From: Isoptericola sp. AK164
GTDB taxonomy: Bacteria > Actinomycetota > Actinomycetes > Actinomycetales > Cellulomonadaceae
Direction of reading: 5' to 3'
NCBI RefSeq assembly: GCF_029643425.1
Contig: NZ_CP119106.1
Location: 3,512,704-3,576,703, forward strand
Length of the DNA: 64,000 bases
This document shows, piece after piece, positions 1-7,707 of the stretch. A program made the translations under genes and the position numbers. A model generated the notes under the pieces. It worked only from the letters and a program-made list of their open reading frames with translations. It was not told where the DNA came from and made no database searches. Every line of letters begins with the position of its first letter. The first letter of the stretch is position 1.

Positions 1-465
1 CAGGCCGGCCGCCTCGACGTCCTCCACGGCCGCGTTGAACAGTCCGTACCCCACGATGATGTCCGCCTCGGCGCCGACGATCACCTCGATGGTCGGGTCG
101 AACGGGTCGAGGACAGGGGCATCGGTGGGCGGGTTCGTCAGGTCGGGCGGCAGGTCGGCGCCGAACTCGCCGGCGCGGGCCACGATCCGGTCCGAGGCGC
201 CGGCGGCGTCGAGCAGCGCGACGGCGGACGTCCCGATGGACAGCACGGACTCCGGCTCGGCCGGGACCTCGAGCTCCTCCCCGCAGTTCTGGACGGTCAC
301 CGGGTACGCGGTGCCGGCGTCGTCCGCAGGCTCCGAGGACGCAGCGGTGGACTCCGCGGCGGTCCCGGACGAGGCGTCGGCGTCCGCGGAGCAGGCGGCG
401 AGGGTGGCGAGGGCGAGCACGCCGAACGCGGCGGTGCCGCGGCGGCGGAGGGTCGCAGGGGACAT
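1..465 (-). CDS. ABC transporter substrate-binding lipoprotein (FecB/periplasmic binding type), partial
   Basis: The first 155 codons of a protein that runs off the left edge. It opens with a lipoprotein signal: Arg-rich start, a hydrophobic stretch and a lipobox ending L-A-A-C with the lipidated Cys at residue 25. A low-complexity Ala/Ser/Asp linker follows, then a typical start of a class III metal-chelate binding domain (YPVTVQNCGEELEVP, then a segment ending VLSIGTSAVALLDAAGA). Such proteins capture ferric siderophores, haem, cobalamin or other metal chelates outside the membrane and deliver them to a FecCD permease. It lies 44 bases downstream of exactly such a permease on the same strand, so the two are probably co-transcribed. 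The ligand cannot be read from sequence; the divergent YcaO cluster makes its peptide product a candidate. Confidence 0.88.
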   Translation of the reverse strand, partial: MSPATLRRRGTAAFGVLALATLAACSADADASSGTAAESTAASSEPADDAGTAYPVTVQNCGEELEVPAEPESVLSIGTSAVALLDAAGASDRIVARAGEFGADLPPDLTNPPTDAPVLDPFDPTIEVIVGAEADIIVGYGLFNAAVEDVEAAGL

Positions 466-509
466 GGTGGAAGATCTCCGTCTCTGGCTGGGTGGAGGTG
501 GGTGGTCCC

Positions 510-1571
510 TCAGCGGGTGAGGGACCGTCGGACGAGTGCGACGAGCAGCGGGGTGCCGATCAGTGCGGTGAGGATGCCGAGCGGCAGCTCACGGGGGGCG
601 AAGGCTGTGCGTGCCAGCACGTCGGCGCTCACGAGCAGCAGGGCGCCGAGCAGGGCGGACACGGGCAGGACGATGCGGTGGCTCCCGCCGACCAGGCGGC
701 GGGCGATGTGCGGGACCACCAGACCGACGAACCCGATGAGCCCGGACACGGAGACGGCGACGGCGACGACCAGGCTGACGACGACGACGGCGGCCGACCG
801 GAAGCGGGTCGGTTCGGTGCCCAGCGCCAGCGCGGTGTCGTCACCGATGGCGAGCGCGTCGAGGCGTCGTGCCCAGGCGATGAACACCACCGCGGCGACG
901 AGGACCGCCGCGACGGCCAGCGGCACGGACGACCAGCGGGACTGGGCCAGCGAGCCGAGCGTCCAGAACATGACGGCACGGGCGCCCTCGCGGGAGTCGC
1001 TGGCGAACACCAGGAAGTTCGTCAAGGCGGTCAGCGCGAAGCCCACGGCGATCCCGGCGAAGACGAGCCGCGAGACGATCAACCGGCCGCCGATGCGCGC
1101 CACGGACAGCACGAGGACGATCGCGAGCAGAGCGCCGACGAACGCGCTGCCGGTCGGGGCGAGCACGCCGCCGCCCACGCCGAACAGGATGCTGGCGGCC
1201 GCCCCGACCGAAGCGCCGGAGGAGATGCCGAGCAGGTAGGGGTCGGCGAGCGGGTTGCGCACGAGCGCCTGGATCACGACGCCCGCCAGGGCCAGCGCGG
1301 CGCCGACGGTCGCGCCGAGGATCACTCGAGGCAGCCGGATCAGCCACACGATCGAGTCGTCGGTGGCGCTGACGGCCTCGGGATCGGCCAGCCCCAGGCG
1401 ACCGAGGACGACGTCGGTGACCACGGACGGCGTGATCGCCACCGGGCCGATCCCGACGGCGACGACGGACGTGCCGAGCAGGACGACACCGAGAGCTCCG
1501 AGGAGGAGGGCGTGCCGCCGGCGCGTCACGCCGGGGGACACCGCCGCCGGGCGGTCGATCGTCGCTACCAC
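510..1571 (-). CDS. FecCD-family ABC importer permease
   Basis: Polytopic membrane protein of the BtuC/FecCD family, which forms the channel of metal-chelate and cobalamin importers. The family hallmark is present: LPRVILGATVGAALALAG, then Q-A-L-V-R-N-P-L-A-D-P and LLGISSGASVG. About nine to ten hydrophobic segments fill 353 residues, the usual size. I chose the GTG at 1571 because it puts the palindromic operator (1606-1627) upstream of translation and leaves a short cytoplasmic N-terminus; a longer frame to 1640 would run through the operator. It is the first gene of a minus-strand pair with the binding protein at 465. No matching FecE-type ATPase is visible in the window; it may lie left of base 1. 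Confidence 0.9.
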   Translation of the reverse strand: MVATIDRPAAVSPGVTRRRHALLLGALGVVLLGTSVVAVGIGPVAITPSVVTDVVLGRLGLADPEAVSATDDSIVWLIRLPRVILGATVGAALALAGVVIQALVRNPLADPYLLGISSGASVGAAASILFGVGGGVLAPTGSAFVGALLAIVLVLSVARIGGRLIVSRLVFAGIAVGFALTALTNFLVFASDSREGARAVMFWTLGSLAQSRWSSVPLAVAAVLVAAVVFIAWARRLDALAIGDDTALALGTEPTRFRSAAVVVVSLVVAVAVSVSGLIGFVGLVVPHIARRLVGGSHRIVLPVSALLGALLLVSADVLARTAFAPRELPLGILTALIGTPLLVALVRRSLTR

Positions 1572-1605
1572 TGGCACCCGTCCCGGTCGATCGTGTACAA
1601 AGGGT

Positions 1606-1633
1606 TCATTCCCAATGTTGGGAATGATTCTCA
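1606..1633. promoter_or_regulatory. Fur/Zur-like palindromic operator between divergent transport genes
   Basis: A perfect inverted repeat with 10-bp arms (TCATTCCCAA, then TG, then its complement) spans 1606-1627. Overlapping it, TGGGAATGATTCTCA at 1619-1633 is a 7-1-7 dyad that matches the actinobacterial Zur consensus TGAAAATGATTTTCA at 12 of 15 positions. Half-sites sit at 1608-1614, 1619-1625 and 1627-1633. The position between a metal-chelate permease (minus) and an ABC/RiPP operon (plus) suits a metal-dependent repressor controlling both. It does not resemble the DtxR/IdeR consensus. Zinc is the best guess; iron or manganese via another Fur-family protein is possible. Confidence 0.6.
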
Positions 1634-1648
1634 CTCTCACGATAGCAG

Positions 1649-3364
1649 GTGTCCGTGATCCATCTCCGCCTCCTCCGGCTCACGCGGTCCTCGGCCTCGG
1701 GCCAGGCCTGGTGCGTCGCCGTCGGGCTGGTCCTCAGCGCCCTGGCGATCACCCAGGCGATCGCCATGTCCCGGCTCTTCGCCGGGATCCTCGACGGCGC
1801 CGACCTGACCGCGCTGGCCAGCCCGTTCGCGCTGCTGGCGGCCGCCCTGCTGCTCCGCCCCGCCGCGACCGCGCTGCGAGAGCTCACCGCGCACGCCGTC
1901 GCGGGCCGGATGAAGCGCGACCTGCGGGCCGGACTGCTCGACGCCGACGCCGCCCGCGGACCCTTCGCCCGCGCCACGGAGAACCTCGGCGGACGGCACT
2001 CCCAGCTCGTCGACGGCGTGGAGAACCTCGAGCCCTACGTCACCCGCTACGTCCCCCAGGTCGTGGTCACCACGGTCACGGCCGTCGTCACCGTCGCCCT
2101 CCTCGTGGCCGTCGACCCGGTGGTCGGCCTCGCTGCCGGGCTCACCGCAGCGCTGGTCCCCCTGCTGCCCCGGCTGTGGGACCGCGCGCTGCGGTCGCGC
2201 GGCGACGAGCACTGGGACGCCTACGCCGGCATGCACGCCGACGTCGTGGACTCGATGCGCGGCATGGAGACGCTCAAGCTGCTCGGTGCGGCCGGCCGAC
2301 GCCGCGAGCACCTGGTCACCGCGAGCGCCCGGCTGCTGCACTCGACGCTGCGCCAGCTCCGGCTCTCCCTGGTCGAGTCGGGGCTGACGGGCTTCCTGCT
2401 CGTGGCGGGCCCCGCCCTGGTGCTGGCCGTCGGTGTCCTGCGCGTCGACGCCGGTGCGATGGCCGCACCCGCCCTGTTCACCGTGACCCTCGTCGGCTTC
2501 GAGGTCTTCCGGCCGTTCCGCGACCTCGCCAACCACTGGCACGCCGGCTACCTGGGCGTCTCGGCCGGCTCCCGGCTGCTGGAACGGCTCGCGGAACCCG
2601 ACGACACCGAGCCTCCGGCGGCAGCCGGGACCGCACCTGGCGACCCGGCGGTCGCCGTCGCGCTCGACCACGTCCGCGCGCGCTACCCCGGGGCGGAGCG
2701 CCCTGCCGTCGAGGACCTCACCCTGCACGTGACCACCGGCAGCGTGACGGCCGTGGTCGGCCCCTCCGGCGCCGGCAAGTCGACCGTCGCCAACCTGGTG
2801 CTCGGGCTGCTGCCGCCCGAGACCGGGACGGTCGCGGTCCGAGCCGCCGACGGCGTCCCCCCGGTCACCCTCGTCTCCCAGGAGCCCGTGCTCTTCGCCG
2901 GCACCCTGCGGGAGAACCTGGCGCTCGTCGCCCCCGGGGCGTCCGACGCCGAGCTCGTCGACGCCCTGGACCGCGCCCAGGCCCCGGAGCTGGCCGGGGC
3001 GGACGGCGCCGGCCTGGACGCCGAGGTCGGCGAGGGCGGCACCCTGCTCTCCGGCGGCCAACGCCAGCGGGTCGCGGTCGCGCGCGCGCTGCTTCGCCGA
3101 TCCCCCGTCCTCGTGCTCGACGAGGCGTCCTCCGCCCTCGATGCCGACCGCGAGCGCCGGCTGCTCACCGCCCTGCGCACCGGCGCCGACGCCCCGACGC
3201 TGCTGATCATCGGCCACCGGCTCAGCGCGGTGCGCGACGCCGACCGGATCGTCGTCGTCGACTCCGGCCGCGTCGTCGAGGCGGGCACCTGGGACCAGCT
3301 CCTCGCGCTCGACGGCACGTTCGCCCGGCTGCACGCCGCCCAGACCGAGGAGATCCCGGCATGA
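1649..3364 (+). CDS. ABC transporter half protein, CydD-like (membrane domain + ATPase)
   Basis: A 571-residue exporter-fold half transporter: six hydrophobic segments in residues 1-300, then an ATPase with Walker A GPSGAGKST at about 371-379, signature LSGGQRQR near 467, Walker B VLVLDEASSALD and the H-loop IIGHRLSA. The membrane domain carries the CydD-like DSMRGMETLKLLG segment, so the nearest family is probably the CydDC thiol/haem exporter, yet no cytochrome bd genes are near. It overlaps the next ABC gene by four bases (ATGA), so the two probably form a heterodimer. Start GTG 1649 is only about 16 bases past the operator; GTG 1655 is an alternative and transcription may be nearly leaderless. 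In this cluster it probably moves the modified peptide or its metal complex. Confidence 0.85.
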   Translation: MSVIHLRLLRLTRSSASGQAWCVAVGLVLSALAITQAIAMSRLFAGILDGADLTALASPFALLAAALLLRPAATALRELTAHAVAGRMKRDLRAGLLDADAARGPFARATENLGGRHSQLVDGVENLEPYVTRYVPQVVVTTVTAVVTVALLVAVDPVVGLAAGLTAALVPLLPRLWDRALRSRGDEHWDAYAGMHADVVDSMRGMETLKLLGAAGRRREHLVTASARLLHSTLRQLRLSLVESGLTGFLLVAGPALVLAVGVLRVDAGAMAAPALFTVTLVGFEVFRPFRDLANHWHAGYLGVSAGSRLLERLAEPDDTEPPAAAGTAPGDPAVAVALDHVRARYPGAERPAVEDLTLHVTTGSVTAVVGPSGAGKSTVANLVLGLLPPETGTVAVRAADGVPPVTLVSQEPVLFAGTLRENLALVAPGASDAELVDALDRAQAPELAGADGAGLDAEVGEGGTLLSGGQRQRVAVARALLRRSPVLVLDEASSALDADRERRLLTALRTGADAPTLLIIGHRLSAVRDADRIVVVDSGRVVEAGTWDQLLALDGTFARLHAAQTEEIPA

Positions 3365-5232
3365 GCACCACGACACCCACCAGCAGCCTGCTGCGCCCCG
3401 TCCTGCGCCTGCTCGGCGAGGTGCGCGAGGAACGCTCGCTGTTCTGGCGCTCCACGGCTGCCATGACCGGCTTCCAGCTCGCCACCGCGGCCGCCGCCGG
3501 GATCAGCACGGCCGTCGCCGCCCTCGTGACGTCGTCGGACACCTCGCTCGTGGGTGTCCTGCTGCTGTCCCTCGCCGCCGCCGTCATCGCCGTCGCCGTG
3601 TTCACCTGGATCGAGTCGTGGCTGAGTCACGTCCTCGCCTACCGGGTCATCGACGCCCTGCGGGTGCGTGTCTACGACGCGGTCGAGCGGATCGTCCCGG
3701 CCCGGTCGGGACGGCGCCGTGCCGGCGAGGTGGCCGGCACGGCCATGAACGACGTCGAGGTCCTCGAGTGGTTCTACGCCCACACCCTCGGCGCCGGGGT
3801 CAACGCCGTGCTGTCCCCCCTGCTCGTCTCGGTCGCGCTCGTGGCCATGGTCGGGCCTCGGGGCCTGATCGTCACCGCCGGCGTCGCGCTGCTGATGGGC
3901 GTGCCGTGGCTGTTCGCCGGCCTGCAGCAACGCCAGGGTGCGGCCATCCGGCGCGAGCTCGGCACCCTGCAGGCCGTCGCCCTCGAAGGCTCCCAGGCCC
4001 GCCGTGAGCTCGCCGCGCTCGACCTCACCGCCCACCACCGCTCCCAGGTGCTCTCCGGCACCGACGCCGTGCAGTCCGCCAAGCGGCGGTTCGCGCTGCG
4101 GGCCGCCGGGGAGTCGGCGCTCGCCGACCTGGTCGTGGCCGCCACGAGCCTGCTGTTCCTCGCGTCCCTGGTGCAGGGCGCCCTGGCCGGGACCGTGGAT
4201 CCCGTCCTCATCCCGCCGGCGACGGTGCTGGTGGCCGCCGCGGTGACCCCGGCGGCCGGCGCCTTCGCGATGGTCCAGCGGCTCGGCGAGATGTCGGCGG
4301 CGGCCCAGCGCGTCCTCGACCTCGTCGACGCCGGCGACCGGGCCGACCAGGCCGGGCACGCGGGGGCCGCAGGGGACGCGAGCGGGTCGGGGCCGGACGA
4401 CGCACCGCGGCCCGGCGCCGGTGCGCCCGGCCCCGTGGCGCCGTCGTCCCGCGGCCACCTGCGCCTCGAGGCCGTGACCTTCGCCTACGACGACGGGCCC
4501 CGCGTGCTCGACGGGCTCGACCTCGAGGTGCACCCCGGCGAGCAGGTCGCCCTGGTGGGTGCCTCCGGTGCCGGCAAGTCCACGCTCGCCCGGCTGCTCA
4601 CCCGACTGTGGACCCCGCAGGCCGGCCGGATCCTGCTCGACGGCGCCGAGACCGGCTCCCTGGACGCCGACGACCTGCGGCGGCGGGTCGCGATGGTGTC
4701 GCAGCACCCGTTCGTCTTCCGCGGCACCGTCCGCAGCAACCTGCTGCTCGCCGCCCCCGAGGCCGACGACGCCGCCCTGTGGCGGGCGCTGGAGGACGCC
4801 GGGCTCGCCGCGACGATCCGCGCCCGCCCCGACGGGATCGACACCCCGGTGGGTGACCGCGGGGCGACGCTGTCCGGCGGGCAGCGCCAGCGGCTGTCCG
4901 TCGCGCAGGCGCTGCTGCGCGACCCGGCGGTCCTCGTCCTGGACGAGGCCTCCGCCCACCTCGACGCGGTGGGTGAGCAGGACCTCGCGGACACGGTCGC
5001 GCGATGGGGCCGCACCACGGTGGTGATCGCCCACCGCGTCTCGACGATCCGGCGCGCCGAGCGGGTGGTGCTGCTGGCCGACGGACGCATCGTCGCCGAC
5101 GGCACCCACGCGGACCTGCTGCGCACCTCCCCCGACTACCGGCGTCTGCTCGACCTGTCCCCAGGTCGGGGCGCCGGTGTCCCGGAACCGGTCGGTGTGG
5201 CCGGTTTCGACCCGAGATACAGGAAGGAGTGA
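3361..5232 (+). CDS. ABC transporter half protein, CydC-like (membrane domain + ATPase)
   Basis: Second half transporter, 623 residues. Membrane segments occupy about 20-310. An Ala/Gly/Asp/Pro-rich linker follows, then an ATPase with Walker A GASGAGKST near residue 400, signature LSGGQRQRLSVAQ, Walker B VLVLDEASAHLD and an AHRVS H-loop. The ATG at 3361 overlaps the upstream stop (ATGA), indicating translational coupling; the open frame extends far upstream but only as a GC-rich shadow of the preceding gene. Its last codons contain the strong AGGAAGGAG ribosome-binding site (5221-5229) for the peptide gene that starts seven bases after its stop, which ties the transporter pair to the RiPP precursor in one operon. 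Confidence 0.85.
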   Translation: MSTTTPTSSLLRPVLRLLGEVREERSLFWRSTAAMTGFQLATAAAAGISTAVAALVTSSDTSLVGVLLLSLAAAVIAVAVFTWIESWLSHVLAYRVIDALRVRVYDAVERIVPARSGRRRAGEVAGTAMNDVEVLEWFYAHTLGAGVNAVLSPLLVSVALVAMVGPRGLIVTAGVALLMGVPWLFAGLQQRQGAAIRRELGTLQAVALEGSQARRELAALDLTAHHRSQVLSGTDAVQSAKRRFALRAAGESALADLVVAATSLLFLASLVQGALAGTVDPVLIPPATVLVAAAVTPAAGAFAMVQRLGEMSAAAQRVLDLVDAGDRADQAGHAGAAGDASGSGPDDAPRPGAGAPGPVAPSSRGHLRLEAVTFAYDDGPRVLDGLDLEVHPGEQVALVGASGAGKSTLARLLTRLWTPQAGRILLDGAETGSLDADDLRRRVAMVSQHPFVFRGTVRSNLLLAAPEADDAALWRALEDAGLAATIRARPDGIDTPVGDRGATLSGGQRQRLSVAQALLRDPAVLVLDEASAHLDAVGEQDLADTVARWGRTTVVIAHRVSTIRRAERVVLLADGRIVADGTHADLLRTSPDYRRLLDLSPGRGAGVPEPVGVAGFDPRYRKE

Positions 5233-5238
5233 GCACCC

Positions 5239-5349
5239 ATGACGACGATCACCCTCGTCGAGGTGGCGACGGAGCGGTCCGAGGACCAGATCCTGGCCCC
5301 GAACGCGAACAACCACGGTCACGTCTCGACCGCCTTCGCCTGGTCGTGA
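5239..5349 (+). CDS. Putative RiPP (YcaO/TOMM) precursor peptide, 36 residues
   Basis: A short gene between the ABC pair and the YcaO genes. It has the best ribosome-binding site in the cluster (AGGAAGGAG, nine bases from GGAG to the ATG). The peptide looks like leader plus core: an acidic, amphipathic N-terminal half (residues 1-20, with Glu8, Glu12, Glu15, Asp16 and hydrophobic Ile4, Leu6, Val7, Val9, Ile18, Leu19) and a C-terminal NHGHVSTAFAWS (25-36). There is no Cys, so azoline or other YcaO backbone chemistry would have to use Ser30, Thr31 or Ser36. The His26-Gly-His28 pair is a plausible metal ligand. Size, position and composition fit a TOMM precursor, but I do not recognise the family; the modified residues and cleavage site are inference. 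Confidence 0.7.
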   Translation: MTTITLVEVATERSEDQILAPNANNHGHVSTAFAWS

Positions 5350-5403
5350 CCAGGCAGCGGGTGCTCCCGGCCGCCTGGTCCTGATCAGGCAGCCGGGGGC
5401 ACC
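5348..5403 (+). terminator. Hairpin after the precursor gene (probable attenuator)
   Basis: Immediately after the precursor stop, 18-base arms at 5360-5377 and 5386-5403 pair around an eight-base loop with one U-G pair and one mismatch. A competing stem pairs GACCAGGC (5348-5355) with GCCTGGTC (5373-5380), so the two structures exclude each other. No T-run follows, as is common in high-GC actinobacteria. A partial terminator here would give much more precursor mRNA than enzyme mRNA, the arrangement known from sagA-sagB type clusters. Confidence 0.55.
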
Positions 5404-5445
5404 CGCCCCACCGCCTCCCCGCTCGCCGCCCGAAAGGACCCGCCC

Positions 5446-7707
5446 GTGCCGACCCCCTCGCTCACCCTCACGCCCCGTGTGGAGGTCCGTCCGCTCGCGG
5501 CGGGCCGCAGCATCGTCACCACGCCGGTCGGCACGTCGTTCGTCCTCGACGTGCCCGCCGAGCGGGTGCTGCAGATCCTCGACGCGTGGACCACCGGGCA
5601 GGCGAGCCCGGCCCTGCCCGACGGGTGGGACGAGGCCGCGGCCGTGCTGCGCGACGTCCTGGACCGCGACGGCGCGTTCACCCCGAGCGCCGCGTCCGGC
5701 CCCGATCTCGGCGAGGCCGCGCCGTCGTACGACGACAGCGACGCGACCGCGGCGCGACCTGGGGACCTGCTGCTCACCGGCGACCCCGGCGTGGTGACGG
5801 CGCTGCAGGCGGTCGCCCGGACCGCTGTGGCCCGGACCGCCTACCCGGACGTCGCCGTCCGGGCCGTGCCCGCCGACGACTGGCAGCGGGTGGTCCACCG
5901 CGCCTTCCGCACCGGCGAGCTGCTCGTCTACGCGGTGCGGGGCGGCGACGACGCGACGCTCGTCGCCCTGGACCGGCTCTGCGCGGACGCCCGCACCCCG
6001 TGGGTGGCGCTCGAGGTGAGCCGGTCGGCCGTCTGGCTGGGACCGTTCGTCACCCCCGGCGTCGGCGCGAGCTACGAGGACCTGGCCGACCGACGTACCG
6101 CCGCGGCGTTCGACGCCGAGGCGCACCGGGCGCTGCGCTCCCCCGCCGTCCGCGGCGACGCCGGCGCTCCGCCGCGGCACCTCGCCGACGCGCTGCGCAC
6201 CGCCCTCGAGCTGCTCTCGGGCGCGGAGTCCGCCGACGCGGACGCGGAGCGCCCCGGGGATCTCGTGTGGGAGATCGCCGCCGACGGCAGCGCGCGCACC
6301 CACCCGGTGCTGCCGCTGCCCACGCGGATCCTCAGCGGCTCGAGGCCCCACACCCCCGACGACCTCGTCGACCCGCTGACCGGACTGGTCCAGCGCACCC
6401 GCGACGTCACCCATCACCCCAGCATCCCGCCCGCCCTGGCGACCGCCCAGAGCGACGTGTGCAACATGCGGCGCGTGTCGCGGTGGGCCAACAACACCTC
6501 TTGCCAGGGCTCGGCGTTCGGCGACCCGGCCCAGGCCCGCGCCAGCGCCGTCGGCGAGGCCGCCGAACGGTACTGCGGGAACCTGCTCGACACCCTGCCG
6601 GTGACCGTCGGGAGCTTCGCGGAACTGCGCCGCCGCGGCACCCGCGTGCTGGACCCCGCCGAGCTGGTGCTGTACTCCGACCAGCAGTACGACACCCCGG
6701 GCTTCCCGTTCGTCCCGATGACGCCCGACCTGGAGATGCACTGGGTTCCGGGCCGGTCGCTCACCACGGGCGAGGATCTGCTCGTGCCCGCCAGCATGGT
6801 GTACGTCAACTGGTTCACGGCCGGGTACTCGGCCGCCCCCGTGACGAACTTCTGCCCGTTCGCCGGGATCGCCGCCGGTCCCACGCTCGACTACGCCGTC
6901 ACCTCCGCGCTGGAGGAGATCATCGAGCGGCACGTGACCATGGTGTGGTGGCTCAACGCCCACCCGTTCGACGCCACCGATCCCGGAGACCTGGCCCGCG
7001 TCTGGGAACACGTCCCGGCCGAGCACGGACAGCGTCCCAGCCTGATCATGCTGGACAACGAGTTCGGCGTGCCGGTCGCGGCGGGCGTGCTGCACAACGA
7101 CGTCGAGAATCTGGTCAACGTCGGTTTCGCCTGCCGGAACACCCCCGAGGCAGCCGCGGCCAAGGCCTGGACCGAGGCCTGCACCCTGCAGGAGGGAAGC
7201 CGCGACCTGCTGCGCGCGGACGGCGCGCACTGGGACGCGATGCAGCGCGGCGAGCTCAACAGCCGATCCTTCAAGCCGTGGCGGGCCGACCGCCGCTACC
7301 TCGACTCCTACCGCGCGGACATGCGCGACTGCGACGACCTCATGGTCCAGCAGCAGGTGCACCTGGACCCGCGCGCCGTGGCCCGGGTAGCTCCCCTCCT
7401 GGACCGGCCCGTCACCCGCACCTTCGCCGACACGCCCTCGCTGCCCGAGCGGACCCCGGACGTGTACCGGGCGGCACTGGAGGCCGCCGGGCACGAGGTG
7501 ATCGTCGTCGACATCACCTCCCCGGACGTCGCCTCCACCGGGATGCGCGTCGTCCGGGCCGTCGTACCCGGCACCGTCGGCAACGCCCCCTCGGCCTTCC
7601 CGTTCCTGGGCCGACGTCGGGTGCAGGACCTGGCGGTCGAGCTCGGATGGCGCACGACGGCGCTGCCCGAGGACGGCCTCAACCACTTCCCGATCCCGCA
7701 CGCATGA
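5446..7707 (+). CDS. Fused E1-like/YcaO azoline-forming cyclodehydratase (TOMM CD protein)
   Basis: A 753-residue fusion. Residues 1-90 look like a winged-helix RiPP recognition element; about 100-230 resemble the degenerate E1/ThiF-like C-protein, with the family G-P-F-x-x-P-G motif at 199 but without its zinc Cys pairs; about 300-753 is a YcaO domain. ATP-binding motifs are intact: SAVGEAAER at 367-375 and SALEEIIER at 487-495. The C-terminus ends HFPIPHA, matching the proline-rich tail needed by azoline-forming YcaOs. Such enzymes bind a leader peptide and cyclise Ser/Thr/Cys residues using ATP. Start GTG 5446 has GAAAGGA seven bases upstream. It overlaps the next gene by four bases. The substrate is presumably the 36-residue peptide just upstream. 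Confidence 0.85.
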   Translation: MPTPSLTLTPRVEVRPLAAGRSIVTTPVGTSFVLDVPAERVLQILDAWTTGQASPALPDGWDEAAAVLRDVLDRDGAFTPSAASGPDLGEAAPSYDDSDATAARPGDLLLTGDPGVVTALQAVARTAVARTAYPDVAVRAVPADDWQRVVHRAFRTGELLVYAVRGGDDATLVALDRLCADARTPWVALEVSRSAVWLGPFVTPGVGASYEDLADRRTAAAFDAEAHRALRSPAVRGDAGAPPRHLADALRTALELLSGAESADADAERPGDLVWEIAADGSARTHPVLPLPTRILSGSRPHTPDDLVDPLTGLVQRTRDVTHHPSIPPALATAQSDVCNMRRVSRWANNTSCQGSAFGDPAQARASAVGEAAERYCGNLLDTLPVTVGSFAELRRRGTRVLDPAELVLYSDQQYDTPGFPFVPMTPDLEMHWVPGRSLTTGEDLLVPASMVYVNWFTAGYSAAPVTNFCPFAGIAAGPTLDYAVTSALEEIIERHVTMVWWLNAHPFDATDPGDLARVWEHVPAEHGQRPSLIMLDNEFGVPVAAGVLHNDVENLVNVGFACRNTPEAAAAKAWTEACTLQEGSRDLLRADGAHWDAMQRGELNSRSFKPWRADRRYLDSYRADMRDCDDLMVQQQVHLDPRAVARVAPLLDRPVTRTFADTPSLPERTPDVYRAALEAAGHEVIVVDITSPDVASTGMRVVRAVVPGTVGNAPSAFPFLGRRRVQDLAVELGWRTTALPEDGLNHFPIPHA

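Noticed and set aside
1255..3360. N-terminal extension of the second ABC gene
   Set aside because: The upstream part is a shifted shadow of the first ABC gene. ATG 3361 gives a normal protein and the usual four-base overlap.
1649..5232. Assignment of the ABC pair as genuine cydDC of cytochrome bd assembly
   Set aside because: No cydA or cydB is adjacent, and the pair is embedded in an operon with a RiPP precursor and YcaO genes.
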